Part shown: one piece after another, positions 8,354 to 17,021 of the stretch
Layout of the letters: each line of letters starts with the position of its first letter
How positions within the stretch are numbered: position 1 is the first letter of the stretch
Source of the DNA: UBA1424 sp041669225
Lineage (GTDB): Bacteria; Bacillota_I; Bacilli_A; RFN20; CAG-826
Direction of reading: 5' to 3'
Assembly: GCA_041669225.1 (NCBI GenBank)
Contig: JBAYBO010000001.1
Span: 1 to 43,092, forward strand
Length of the DNA stretch: 43,092 nucleotides
Made by a program: the position numbers and the translations under genes
Notes under the pieces: model-generated
The model's input: the letters and a program-made list of their open reading frames with translations, nothing else
Database searches by the model: none
Told to the model about the DNA's origin: nothing

Positions 8354-9320
8354 ATACATTAAAAAATACCAAAGCGTTTTATATAAAGTTTTTTCAAACG
8401 CCATCCAAACCGATAAGCTGACCCACGCTTATCTTCTTTCTGGTGAGCCTGGTACGCCCCTTAAGGATGTCGCTTTATATCTTGCTAAATCACTCGTTTG
8501 CGATATGCCGGAACCTCTTGCGTGTGAAAGATGTTTAACATGTATTCGCATTGAAGACGGAAGTTTTGCGGACTTAATGATATACGATGGCCAAGAATCA
8601 ACGATTAAGAAGAACGATGTCAGCGAAATAACTTCTAACTTTGAAAAAACGGCTCTCGAAGCCAAAGGCATCATGATTTATATCCTTCATCTTGTGGAAA
8701 ATATGACGAGCGAGGCCGTTAATTCCTTGCTTAAGTTTCTTGAAGAGCCGGGTAAAAATGTCTATGCTTTCTTAACAACGGAAAATGAGGCCAAGGTTCT
8801 TCCAACCATCATTTCTCGGACGCAAGTACTACATTTAAAAACGATTGATAAACAACAACTTATTGAAGAGTCTATCAAGCAAGGTTGTCCTCGCGAAGAT
8901 GCCGAAATTCTCAGTTTCTTTTTAAATGATCCCACAACGATTCTCAAAACCTTTCAAAGTCAGGAATATATCGATGCGAAAACTGCTTTGATAAAACAAC
9001 TCGAGGCTTTGCGATATACAAAAGAAGAAGCGATTTTTGTCTCGCAAAAAGACATATCGCCAACCATCAGGAGTAAAGAAGCGGCTCGCTTTTACCTCGA
9101 TATGTTAACGATTGTTTTTCAAGACTTGCTGAATATCCGTGTTAACAATCGCATAACTTTAACTAGTTATGATAGTATATTACGTGAGTTAGCCAGGCGC
9201 CTGCCTCATCTTGATGAAACTTTAATCGAAATTATGACCTCACGTGGCAAGCTCGATTTAAATGTTAATGTGGCCCTGCTACTTGATCATGTCATCATTG
9301 CCATTACGAAGGAGAAATAA
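8340..9320 (+). CDS. holB: DNA polymerase III delta' subunit
   Basis: Clamp-loader subunit of 326 residues. Its N-terminal domain resembles DnaX, with a zinc module at C54, C62, C65 and C68, but the P-loop position reads SGEPGTPLKD (34-43) and lacks the GK[ST] core. It should therefore not hydrolyse ATP, as expected for delta'. SRT stands where DnaX has SRC. GGAG is eight bases before the ATG, inside tmk. The stop directly abuts the ricT ATG. Confidence 0.92.
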   Translation: MLASEYIKKYQSVLYKVFSNAIQTDKLTHAYLLSGEPGTPLKDVALYLAKSLVCDMPEPLACERCLTCIRIEDGSFADLMIYDGQESTIKKNDVSEITSNFEKTALEAKGIMIYILHLVENMTSEAVNSLLKFLEEPGKNVYAFLTTENEAKVLPTIISRTQVLHLKTIDKQQLIEESIKQGCPREDAEILSFFLNDPTTILKTFQSQEYIDAKTALIKQLEALRYTKEEAIFVSQKDISPTIRSKEAARFYLDMLTIVFQDLLNIRVNNRITLTSYDSILRELARRLPHLDETLIEIMTSRGKLDLNVNVALLLDHVIIAITKEK

Positions 9321-10151
9321 ATGTCTATTAGAATCAACAACTATTTTATCGGCGTCCGCTTTTATAGCTCATCAAAAGCTTATTATTTCGGCGCAGAAAA
9401 TAATGATATTAAATTCGGTGACCACGTCGTTGTCGAATCAGTCCGTGGTTTAGAAATCGCCAAGGTCGCCATCGAACCTCAAGATATCGCTAAATACAGT
9501 TCGAGTCTTGAATTGAAACCCATTGAACGAAAAGCAAATGAAACCGATATGTTTGTTTTTGAAGAAAACAAGAAACGGGCTAGTGAAGCACTAAAATACT
9601 GCGCTCAGGAAATACAAAATCTAAACCTTGATATGCATCCCCTCGATGCTGAATACACGCTGGATGGTACAAAAATTACGATTACTTACGTCGCCGAGGA
9701 ACGCGTTGATTTTCGTGAACTTCTCAAAATTTTGGCTGGGCGCCTTCGCTGCCGTATCGAATTAAGGCAAATTGGCTCACGGGATAAGGCGAAAATGGTT
9801 GGAGGCATCGGTATTTGCGGTTTACCTTTATGTTGCTCAACGTTCTTGCATTCCTTTGATGGTATATCAATTAGCCGCGCTAAAAACCAAATGTTGTCGT
9901 TAAACATTCCCAAAATTAGCGGTCACTGCGGTAAACTCATCTGCTGCCTACTTTATGAAGATGAACAATATACAGAATTAAAGAAAGATTTTCCCGCTGT
10001 CGGTGAGCGTTTCATGCTTGATGGTTTATCCTACCGAATCAGTTCATATAATGTTCTTTCAAGGATGGTGCGCGTTGAATCACCGGAAGATGTCAGATTT
10101 TTACCCCTTGAAGACATCAAGAAATATATGAGGAGCAAAGATAAAAAATGA
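9321..10151 (+). CDS. ricT: RicT/YaaT (PSP1-domain) iron-sulfur regulatory protein
   Basis: PSP1-domain protein of 276 residues. In B. subtilis RicT forms a complex with RicA and RicF that carries [4Fe-4S] clusters and promotes RNase Y-dependent mRNA maturation. The cysteine-rich signature is intact: C166, C171, C172 in ICGLPLCC and C203, C208, C209 in HCGKLICC. Placement between holB and rsmI matches yaaT. The ricA and ricF partners are not in this window, so the complex is inferred. It follows holB without a gap and overlaps rsmI by four bases. Confidence 0.92.
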   Translation: MSIRINNYFIGVRFYSSSKAYYFGAENNDIKFGDHVVVESVRGLEIAKVAIEPQDIAKYSSSLELKPIERKANETDMFVFEENKKRASEALKYCAQEIQNLNLDMHPLDAEYTLDGTKITITYVAEERVDFRELLKILAGRLRCRIELRQIGSRDKAKMVGGIGICGLPLCCSTFLHSFDGISISRAKNQMLSLNIPKISGHCGKLICCLLYEDEQYTELKKDFPAVGERFMLDGLSYRISSYNVLSRMVRVESPEDVRFLPLEDIKKYMRSKDKK

Positions 10152-10996
10152 GAGAATTGAACTTTAAAGGAACCACTCCTATTCTCTACATCATCGCCAC
10201 TCCCATCGGAAATCTCAGTGAGATGACTCCGCGGGCTTTAGAAATAATTAAGGAAATGGATTATATCGCTTGTGAAGATACACGTGTATCAGGAAAGCTA
10301 TTAAACCATTTTGAGATACAAAAACCTTTGGTTTCTTGCCGCGAACACAATGAAATATCTGGGGCGATCCGAATTATTAATGACTTAAAAAACGGTCAGA
10401 AGGTAGCATATCTTTCTGACGCCGGTTACCCTTCGATATCCGATCCCGGAAACCGTTTAGTCAATGAGGCTTTAGCAAGCGGTATCAAGGTATCAGTTAT
10501 TTCTGGCGCCAACGCCCTCATAAATGCATTAGTCGGTTCTGGATTAAACACTGAGCGATTTTATTTTCATGGGTTTTTGTCCCCGAAAGAGAAAGTTCGC
10601 CAAGAAGAGCTACGTAGTTTATTCAAGCGCCGCGAAACGCTTATTTTTTATGAAGCTCCACACCGCGTTTTAAAAACACTTGCGGACATGGTTAAAATTT
10701 TTGGCAACCGCAAGGCTTGTTTAGCGCGCGAACTGACAAAAAAACACGAAGAATTCATTCGAATGAATTTGATTGATTTATCAATGTTAGATAAAGAGAC
10801 TTTAAAGGGAGAGATGGTTCTTGTCATTGAAGGTAATAACGAAGAACTCGCCCCGCACATCAATGATGACGAGGTCCACAAAATGATATCCAACCTCATC
10901 GATATCGGCGTGACACCAAAAGATGCCATTAAGCAAGTAAGCGACTTACTGAAGTTAGCAAAAAATCACGTCTACAAAATTTATCACCGCAACTAA
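10148..10996 (+). CDS. rsmI: 16S rRNA (cytidine1402-2'-O)-methyltransferase
   Basis: Tetrapyrrole-methylase-fold enzyme of 282 residues that methylates C1402 in the ribosomal decoding centre. Visible motifs are ATPIGNL (17-23), CEDTR, SDAGYPSISDPG and FYEAPHR. Overlaps ricT by ATGA and ends the operon at a compact terminator. In B. subtilis yabA, the negative regulator of initiation, lies between yaaT and rsmI; here it is missing. Confidence 0.95.
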   Translation: MRELNFKGTTPILYIIATPIGNLSEMTPRALEIIKEMDYIACEDTRVSGKLLNHFEIQKPLVSCREHNEISGAIRIINDLKNGQKVAYLSDAGYPSISDPGNRLVNEALASGIKVSVISGANALINALVGSGLNTERFYFHGFLSPKEKVRQEELRSLFKRRETLIFYEAPHRVLKTLADMVKIFGNRKACLARELTKKHEEFIRMNLIDLSMLDKETLKGEMVLVIEGNNEELAPHINDDEVHKMISNLIDIGVTPKDAIKQVSDLLKLAKNHVYKIYHRN

Positions 10997-11014
10997 CGCC
11001 CTAAGGGCGTTTTT
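10996..11014 (+). terminator. Intrinsic terminator of the dnaX-rsmI operon
   Basis: ACGCCC and GGGCGT pair around TAA, followed by TTTTT. The hairpin begins at the last base of the rsmI stop codon and overlaps the stop of the converging YfhO-family gene. The T-run exists only on the plus side. Confidence 0.85.
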
Positions 11015-14000
11015 CATTTTCTAAATTTTCGAGTTTGATTTTCTTTTTTAAATCAAGAAAGGCGCCCAATCCAATTGCGCCCCCAAAGATTACGAAGCCG
11101 CTAAAAGCAATAACCAAACCTTCATTAAAATAAGGAGTGACGTATTTCATCTCGTAAGAGGTCGCGCCAGCTTTGGATACAAATCCGACAAAACCACCTT
11201 GGGCGTTATATGTTTTTAACTGCTCCTTATCGCCGTTTACGCCTTTTGCAAATACTTTCCAGCCATCACCGTAAGTAACTTGCGTGACGATAAAACGCTC
11301 CATGGGGAAATCACTTTTAAACGAGAAGTAATTAATGTCATAAATAACATCAGTTAAAGGATACTCGTTCAAAACCGCGAGCTTATTCAGGATATGATCA
11401 TATGTTTCAACATAAATCTCGCTATAGTTATAAACAACTCCATTCCCGGCTGGGACAATAATAACCTTTTTGACTGGTTCACTCGCGTAAAAGCCACGGA
11501 AATACTTTTTATCAGCTTCGTTGTTATTATGATAATCAGTTGTAATTACGCGACTTGTTGTCGGATCAGGGTTGCCTTCTTCATCGATGCCATCACCAAT
11601 TAAATAAATTCTTCCCCGGTAATCGGTATTTGGCATTTTAAGTGGATATTTAATCATGAAGTAAGAGGGCTCGGTTGTCAGGTAGCTTCCGCTTGAAGGA
11701 GTTAAGACAAGCTGCGTTTTATCACCGACGACGCGGTCTGCCGCTTCTGAAAAGGGGAAAGTTTCGTAATCATCCAAATAACGATCCGGTTGGCGGGGTT
11801 GGAAAAAGAAATCGGTATCGTACAAGGTGCGATTAATGCTAAGTTTACTTGCTTCCAAAGTCGGTGCGTTTTTCGGCAAAAAATGCGGATGCTCGGATAT
11901 TATTTCTAAGACGTCTTCGTCTTCTAAAATAGCTCCTTTTAAGTAGGCTTCCTCATTGCGAATAACATCGAAAGAGTGGTTCCCACTCGTATGAAAGTCG
12001 TTAAAGATGCGATTACCGCAACTTCGTTTGTAATATAAAGTGTCGAAACTAAAACCGAGTTCGACATGATTATCATTTTGGTATAGACGATAACCATCAC
12101 CGTCATTTTCATCATCGATACGCGTATATCCAAGGGGGGCGTTCATATCAATGACATAACTTTTCTGAACATCATTTTCCGTATAATAAAAAGTTGTTTC
12201 CGTTTCTTTAAATAAATAATATTTAACACCGAGAAAAGCATCGAGATTGTAGCGCTTTTCCTGCGCGCCACCAATCCAAGAAGTGTCGTGTTTAAAAATA
12301 TGGGACATTCTAACAAAATCGATGACATCATAGTTATAAAGAGAGTGAAATGTTGAGGTACCATTAAAGTTTTCGACGTTGGGAAGGTTATCATTACTTA
12401 GATAAGCTCTTGTTGATTGAAGACGGAAAAAACCATCGTCGCTTTCATTAACTTCTTGAATGATTTTTGTTTCGGTAACATAGTTATTAAACCCTCCACT
12501 AAGACTTCGTTCGTAGGAAATAACGCCATGACCGACCATAACCATATTACCCATCACAACTGCTTCAAGAGCAAGAGTGACGGTTAGTATTTTCGTAAGC
12601 CGTTCTTTTTTCCAGTTAAAGAAAAGAATAAGCCCAGTAATCATGCAGACGACTATTTGGTAAAAGAAAATCCAATACTCGCCTTCGTAGGGTCGTATTT
12701 GTTCAGAAACAATTTTCGAAACAAGACTATAAGCAACTAACATTAAGGTCAATGTCGAAATAAACGACACTAAGGCGTAGCCGGCTGGTATTTCTTTTCG
12801 TTCATCGAAATTTAGAGCCACATAAACAAGTATCGATACAACGGCAATGATTTGCCAACGGCTGTAAGGAACGGTAAAAACGTGCATGGCGTGATAGAAG
12901 AAAGGTGTAAATAAAGCAAAAATGAAAAATCCAATCGGAATAAAATGCGAAAACTTTTTCTTGCGAATCGAATTAAAAACGGAAACGAAAAGCATCATAA
13001 TGCTTGGCGTAAAAATGAAAATACTTCCAGCGAAGTTTTCAAAAGAAGTCACGGGAATCAAATTAACATATCGCCCAGAGATTGTCGGAAATAAAAACGA
13101 AACCAGCGGATATAAGACGCGGTATTCGGCGATTTCACTCTTATTATTTTTGCCCCAGTAATTAAGAATTAAATATTTAAGTTCGTCCCAATCGCGATTA
13201 ATAAAGGCCTCACGAAGGTCAAGAAGATAAGTTGCATCTTCAGCTCGAGGCGCTTGCATGGCGTTGATATAATTGGGAATCAAAATCCAGGCCGCCACCA
13301 TTAAGGCCACGGCAAAAGCGCCGACACCCCAACCAAGAATAATCCAGTTTTCTTTGCGTGTGTGTTGTTTGCGAAGCTGAAAAAAGCGAAATAGAGCATA
13401 TGCCACACCATAAAAACATATTGTGATAAGCAGGAAATAATGAGTAATCGCTATCAAAAATAAGCCAACAATCAAGGTATATGGCTTTTCGCGGTGAAGG
13501 ACCTTTTCGATGCCTAATAAAACAAGCGGGAAAAAAGCAATAACTTCAAAAAAGTTATTAAACCATAAATAATAAGCAATCCAGCCACAGAAGGCATAGG
13601 CAATTGCAAATAGGCGAGCCGTTCCTTCTTTGACGTCAAAGTGTTTTAAATAGAGGCGAAAGAAAAGACCGCCGACAACCATTCTGGCAATCATCGTTAC
13701 AGCGAGAAGATGGGGAATGAAATAACGAGGAAATAAAAGCATCGGAAGCATAAATGGCGAGAAGAGACCATAATAAGTGTTTGAGGTAATATTATCTGCG
13801 CCCAAAAAGGTATTGTGATCCCACATGACAAATTTACCGGTTTTAAAAAATGTCCACCAATCATCATAAAAGTTATAATGAAAGGCGACATATTGCTGTG
13901 TGTAGTCGCCGCCTAAAGGAACGCTGAAGTACTGCGTTAAAAGCGAATAACCATAAAAGCCAAGCCCGATAGCAACAAGAAACAATGTATAATAAAAAAG

Positions 14001-14072
14001 CGAGCCCCGGTCTTTTAGATAAGGCATTTTATTTAAAATGAATTGTTTAAACTGATACCACTTGCGCGCCAT
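11001..14072 (-). CDS. YfhO-family polytopic membrane protein (GT-C type)
   Basis: Protein of 1023 residues. A cytoplasmic N-terminus and about a dozen hydrophobic segments run to roughly residue 515. A soluble, probably external region of about 450 residues follows, then one more membrane helix near 985-1008 and a lysine-rich tail. The GGDYTQQY stretch near residue 55, in the first outside loop, is typical. Some YfhO relatives in Firmicutes glycosylate lipoteichoic acid through lipid-linked sugars; whether this organism has such a polymer is unknown, so the substrate is open. No Shine-Dalgarno is present; an extended -10 lies six bases before the ATG. It converges with rsmI and diverges from the nitroreductase. 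Confidence 0.85.
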   Translation of the reverse strand: MARKWYQFKQFILNKMPYLKDRGSLFYYTLFLVAIGLGFYGYSLLTQYFSVPLGGDYTQQYVAFHYNFYDDWWTFFKTGKFVMWDHNTFLGADNITSNTYYGLFSPFMLPMLLFPRYFIPHLLAVTMIARMVVGGLFFRLYLKHFDVKEGTARLFAIAYAFCGWIAYYLWFNNFFEVIAFFPLVLLGIEKVLHREKPYTLIVGLFLIAITHYFLLITICFYGVAYALFRFFQLRKQHTRKENWIILGWGVGAFAVALMVAAWILIPNYINAMQAPRAEDATYLLDLREAFINRDWDELKYLILNYWGKNNKSEIAEYRVLYPLVSFLFPTISGRYVNLIPVTSFENFAGSIFIFTPSIMMLFVSVFNSIRKKKFSHFIPIGFFIFALFTPFFYHAMHVFTVPYSRWQIIAVVSILVYVALNFDERKEIPAGYALVSFISTLTLMLVAYSLVSKIVSEQIRPYEGEYWIFFYQIVVCMITGLILFFNWKKERLTKILTVTLALEAVVMGNMVMVGHGVISYERSLSGGFNNYVTETKIIQEVNESDDGFFRLQSTRAYLSNDNLPNVENFNGTSTFHSLYNYDVIDFVRMSHIFKHDTSWIGGAQEKRYNLDAFLGVKYYLFKETETTFYYTENDVQKSYVIDMNAPLGYTRIDDENDGDGYRLYQNDNHVELGFSFDTLYYKRSCGNRIFNDFHTSGNHSFDVIRNEEAYLKGAILEDEDVLEIISEHPHFLPKNAPTLEASKLSINRTLYDTDFFFQPRQPDRYLDDYETFPFSEAADRVVGDKTQLVLTPSSGSYLTTEPSYFMIKYPLKMPNTDYRGRIYLIGDGIDEEGNPDPTTSRVITTDYHNNNEADKKYFRGFYASEPVKKVIIVPAGNGVVYNYSEIYVETYDHILNKLAVLNEYPLTDVIYDINYFSFKSDFPMERFIVTQVTYGDGWKVFAKGVNGDKEQLKTYNAQGGFVGFVSKAGATSYEMKYVTPYFNEGLVIAFSGFVIFGGAIGLGAFLDLKKKIKLENLENEKRP

Positions 14073-14078
14073 AAAATT

Positions 14079-14087
14079 ATTCTAACA
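14079..14087 (-). promoter_or_regulatory. Extended -10 of the YfhO-family gene
   Basis: TGT followed by TAGAAT (5 of 6) ends six bases before the ATG, with no convincing -35 and no ribosome site. If used, the mRNA would begin at or next to the start codon. Confidence 0.45.
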
Positions 14088-14090
14088 CAA

Positions 14091-14102
14091 TAACATATGT
14101 TA
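14091..14102. promoter_or_regulatory. 12-bp perfect palindrome in a divergent intergenic region
   Basis: TAACATATGTTA lies between the YfhO-family gene and the nitroreductase, next to the former's -10. It could be a repressor site for either gene. The composition is AT-rich, so chance is not excluded. Confidence 0.35.
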
Positions 14103-14128
14103 ACATAAATAAGTAAAGGAGATTAAAT

Positions 14129-14644
14129 ATGAAGATTTTGGAAGCGATAGAAAAACGACAATCAATTCGCGAGTTCACCGAAGAATTAGTGAATGAAGAA
14201 CATCAAAAAATTATTTTAGATGCAGCATATAATGCTCCAATTGGCCGAGCTGCTTATCACCGCTACGAATTAGTCATTATTAATCAAAAAGAAAAAATCG
14301 AGATTCTTGCCAATCTAATAATCGATGCCGCCAGCTTGTTGAAGCATCCGTTTTTCCATGCGCCACTTGTTATTTTCGTCACTGGAAAAAGCAATCGCGA
14401 ACGTCTTGATGGCTGTGACACCGGTTGTTTGATTGAAAACATGATGCTGGCTGCCACCAGTTTGGGGTTAGGTTCATGTTTTCTTTACACCATCTCCGAA
14501 ATCATGAATGGCCAGCCTAAACTTCTTGATACTTTAAAACTTAGCGATGAATACCGCGTCATGTCGGCAGTCGTCATCGGCCACCCTAAACAAAAAGACC
14601 TGACCAATAAGGTCAGGCCCGGAATAAAAACTAGAATTCTTTAA
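14129..14644 (+). CDS. Nitroreductase-family flavoprotein
   Basis: FMN-dependent oxidoreductase fold of 171 residues. It starts with the family EAIEKRQSIREFTEE (arginine and serine for FMN phosphate), has NAPIGR near residue 35, and later GCLIENMMLAATSLGLGSCF, the dimer-interface helix typical of the family. AAAGGAG with good spacing precedes the ATG. The physiological substrate cannot be told. Its last codons hold the hairpin that terminates the converging PII operon on the other strand. Confidence 0.88.
   Translation: MKILEAIEKRQSIREFTEELVNEEHQKIILDAAYNAPIGRAAYHRYELVIINQKEKIEILANLIIDAASLLKHPFFHAPLVIFVTGKSNRERLDGCDTGCLIENMMLAATSLGLGSCFLYTISEIMNGQPKLLDTLKLSDEYRVMSAVVIGHPKQKDLTNKVRPGIKTRIL
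14590..14617 (-). terminator. Intrinsic terminator of the DUF1538-PII operon, inside the nitroreductase CDS
   Basis: On the minus strand CCTGACC and GGTCAGG pair around TTATT (the stem extends by two pairs, one G-T) and are followed by TCTTTTTGTTT. It lies 34 bases after the stop of the last PII gene. The same bases encode the nitroreductase C-terminus. Confidence 0.85.
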
Positions 14645-14650
14645 TTAATT

Positions 14651-14953
14651 TCAAAGACCGACAGTATGACTGACAGGCATCGAAAAAGCGATGCCTTTTC
14701 CATTTGTTTCAAGACCCGCAGCTTTATTAATGGCCTTTAAAACCGCTTCTTTAATTTCCTCTTCGACGAGGATGATCACGATTTCTTTTTCTGGGGAAAT
14801 GGAGAAACCAAAAAACTTTTCCATATCGGGATTCCCGGTTCCGCGACCGTGGAAAATCGTTCCACCTCGCGCCCCTTCTTTTCGGGCGGCATCCATCACT
14901 AAATCAGTGAAACCATTATTGACAATACAAATGATTACTTCGTGTTTTCCCAT
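14651..14953 (-). CDS. PII-like signalling protein (short T-loop)
   Basis: GlnB/PII-fold protein of 100 residues, shorter than classical PII (about 112). The ferredoxin-like core is recognisable, with VIICIVNNGFTDLVMDAARK, HGRGTG before the T-loop region, the EKEIVIILVEEE strand and the B-loop GKGIAFSMPV. The T-loop is short and lacks the tyrosine modified in enteric GlnB, so it is probably not uridylylated. TAGGAGA precedes the ATG. It is last in an operon with a second PII-like protein and a DUF1538-type membrane protein, which it probably binds and regulates. Confidence 0.85.
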   Translation of the reverse strand: MGKHEVIICIVNNGFTDLVMDAARKEGARGGTIFHGRGTGNPDMEKFFGFSISPEKEIVIILVEEEIKEAVLKAINKAAGLETNGKGIAFSMPVSHTVGL

Positions 14954-14955
14954 AA

Positions 14956-15378
14956 TTAATCTCCTATCGTTCTTGTGTTAGACAAATATTTGTAAATTGA
15001 TAAACCTATAACCGAGGATATTTCGATTGAAAAAGCTATTCCTTTGCTTTCTTTTTTAAAGAAAACAGCAATATCCTTTTTTAATGCTTCTATTTTATCG
15101 GCTTTTACTATAGAAAAAACGATATCTTTCCGCACATCGCTAAGACCGAGCAAGTCATAAATTTCTCTTGTGCCCGTCCCTCTTCCACGAGTGATGATGC
15201 CAAGCCCGCTTTCATGTGCTTTCAAAATTCTCAAAACCTCTCTAGCGTGATTTTGATTAACAATCGTGATAAAAAATTTAAGTCGCGAAACTGAATTCGT
15301 CTTATCGTAAGGTTTGAACTTTGCCGGCGGATTAGATGCTGGTAAGGTCGTAATGTTTTCTATTTTTCTCTTGCTCAT
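14956..15378 (-). CDS. PII-like signalling protein with N-terminal extension
   Basis: Second PII-fold protein, 140 residues. The first 32 or so are lysine- and proline-rich and likely disordered. The core then parallels its neighbour: FFITIVNQNHAREVLRILKA, RGRGTG, the DIVFSIVKADKIEAL strand-helix and the B-loop SKGIAFSIEISSVIGL. Its ATG overlaps the stop of the membrane-protein gene in ATGA, with GAGGGTGAG as ribosome site, and it ends two bases before the next PII gene. The two paralogues may form mixed trimers or sense different ligands; this is inference. Confidence 0.82.
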   Translation of the reverse strand: MSKRKIENITTLPASNPPAKFKPYDKTNSVSRLKFFITIVNQNHAREVLRILKAHESGLGIITRGRGTGTREIYDLLGLSDVRKDIVFSIVKADKIEALKKDIAVFFKKESKGIAFSIEISSVIGLSIYKYLSNTRTIGD

Positions 15379-16922
15379 TGCTCACCCTCAATTAAGTGAA
15401 TAATTTGATCGTCGTTTTCTTCAAAGAAACGAACTCTCGCCAATTTGATACGTCTTTGTTCTTTTATGGTCACATAAAGACCTAGTGCTTGAATCGTAAT
15501 AATAGGCATCATTGTTACTAAAGCGTTAACTCCGAAGGCATAAGTCATTATATCTTGTCCCGAGCTTTGATAAAAGGTGATGGCTGCTCCAATCGCAAAA
15601 GGCAAAACAAATGAGGAGTTCATCGGTCCGCTTGTAATGCGACCGGCATCAAAGGCCATCGCCGAATAAAATTTTGGGACAAAAAAGGCCAAAACTAAAG
15701 CAACAAAATATCCGCCAATAACAAACCAAAGAATGGGTATGCCTAACACAAGCCGCATCATCGCAAACGACATCGCAAGACCGGCACCAATCGCAATCGC
15801 AATCAAGACGGCAACTTTGCGAATCGCACCTTCAGTAATATTTTCTATTTGCGAGACTAAAACATGAATTGCTGGTTCAAGAAGAACGGCAGCCATTCCA
15901 ATAATCGCACCAAAAAGAATAACTAATCCTGATCCTCCAATAGCCATTTTACTTCCAATAATCCGACTAATTGGCAAAAAACCTAAATTTACTGCTGACA
16001 GAAAAATCACAAGGCCTAAATACGTATAAACAAGACCGGAAATTATTCTAATCAACACTTTAAGAGGTAGGTGTATAGCTATTGCTTGATAAATGAAAAA
16101 GAATGCAGTAATCGGCAAAATCGCGATTGCAACATTTAATACACTTGTCACCAAAATCCCGCCAAAAGACTGTGCGGCTTCCACTTCGTAAATAAAGGGA
16201 ATATCATCTATGAAAAAGGACATGATTAACACAACGAGGACTGGACCCAACGATGTAAGGGCGATTAAGCCAAAAGAATCCTCGTCAGTCTTTTTGCCAG
16301 AACGCGTCGTGGCAATACCAATGCCAAGGGCAAGAATGAACGGAACGGTAATCGTTCCTGCCGATGCTCCGCCAATATCAAAGGATAGAGGTATAAATGA
16401 AGGATTAACATAGTTAATACCAAGAGCTAAAGCAAATAAAAGACCATATAGCATGATGAGCCATATGATCAAGTTTTTTTGAAAGAGAATGCGCAATATT
16501 CCAACGACCATAAAGACACCAAAACCAACACCAATCAAAATAATAATGAGCCATTCATTGCTAATAAACGGCAACCATTGATTGCCAAGAGGAACTTGAC
16601 CAACCAGAACTCTTAAATCTGGCTCGGCAATAACGATGAAGGCACCAAGCAAAAAGAAAAGAAAAACCATTAATCCGATTTTTCTTTGACTAGTAATAGA
16701 GGCACCAATATATTCTCCGATTGGTGACATGGCCATATCCGTGCCAATCGTAAAAAATCCCATTCCTAAGGCGACCATGACGGCCGAGACAGAAAAAATA
16801 ATGACATCTTTATTGTTATCAATTCGAGCTAGACCACTAAAATGAATAATCAAAACGATCACGACCATCGGAAGCGTCGAGACAAAAGCCGATTTGAATT
16901 TGTGAAGCCAACTAAAAGACAT
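15375..16922 (-). CDS. DUF1538-type duplicated polytopic membrane protein
   Basis: Very hydrophobic protein of 515 residues with about 12-14 membrane segments and an acidic C-terminal tail. It is internally duplicated. EPDLRVLVGQV (100-110) matches EPAIHVLVSQI (349-359), FDIGGASAG (181-189) matches FDAGRITSG (414-422), and FGLIALTSLGP (217-227) matches FGVNALVTMMP (463-473), in the same order. This resembles DUF1538 proteins, whose function I do not know; an ion or small-solute transporter is a reasonable inference. The two PII-like genes downstream suggest gating by nucleotide or metabolite level. Ribosome site weak. Confidence 0.8.
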   Translation of the reverse strand: MSFSWLHKFKSAFVSTLPMVVIVLIIHFSGLARIDNNKDVIIFSVSAVMVALGMGFFTIGTDMAMSPIGEYIGASITSQRKIGLMVFLFFLLGAFIVIAEPDLRVLVGQVPLGNQWLPFISNEWLIIILIGVGFGVFMVVGILRILFQKNLIIWLIMLYGLLFALALGINYVNPSFIPLSFDIGGASAGTITVPFILALGIGIATTRSGKKTDEDSFGLIALTSLGPVLVVLIMSFFIDDIPFIYEVEAAQSFGGILVTSVLNVAIAILPITAFFFIYQAIAIHLPLKVLIRIISGLVYTYLGLVIFLSAVNLGFLPISRIIGSKMAIGGSGLVILFGAIIGMAAVLLEPAIHVLVSQIENITEGAIRKVAVLIAIAIGAGLAMSFAMMRLVLGIPILWFVIGGYFVALVLAFFVPKFYSAMAFDAGRITSGPMNSSFVLPFAIGAAITFYQSSGQDIMTYAFGVNALVTMMPIITIQALGLYVTIKEQRRIKLARVRFFEENDDQIIHLIEGEQ

Positions 16923-16950
16923 AAATATAATTTACATTCCTTAACAATTA

Positions 16951-16980
16951 ATCTTAACATGATAATCAAATGTAGGTCAA
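16951..16980 (-). promoter_or_regulatory. Possible promoter of the DUF1538-PII operon
   Basis: TTGACC (16975-16980), an 18-base spacer and TAAGAT (16951-16956). A weaker TAAATT nearer the ATG is an alternative. Confidence 0.4.
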
Positions 16981-17021
16981 ACGATATCAAGGAGGGTTAT
17001 TAGAAGAACTGCAAAAGCCGA

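Noticed and set aside
16988..17010. GGAGGG on the plus strand resembling a strong ribosome site
   Set aside because: No start codon or open frame follows; it lies behind a minus-strand gene.
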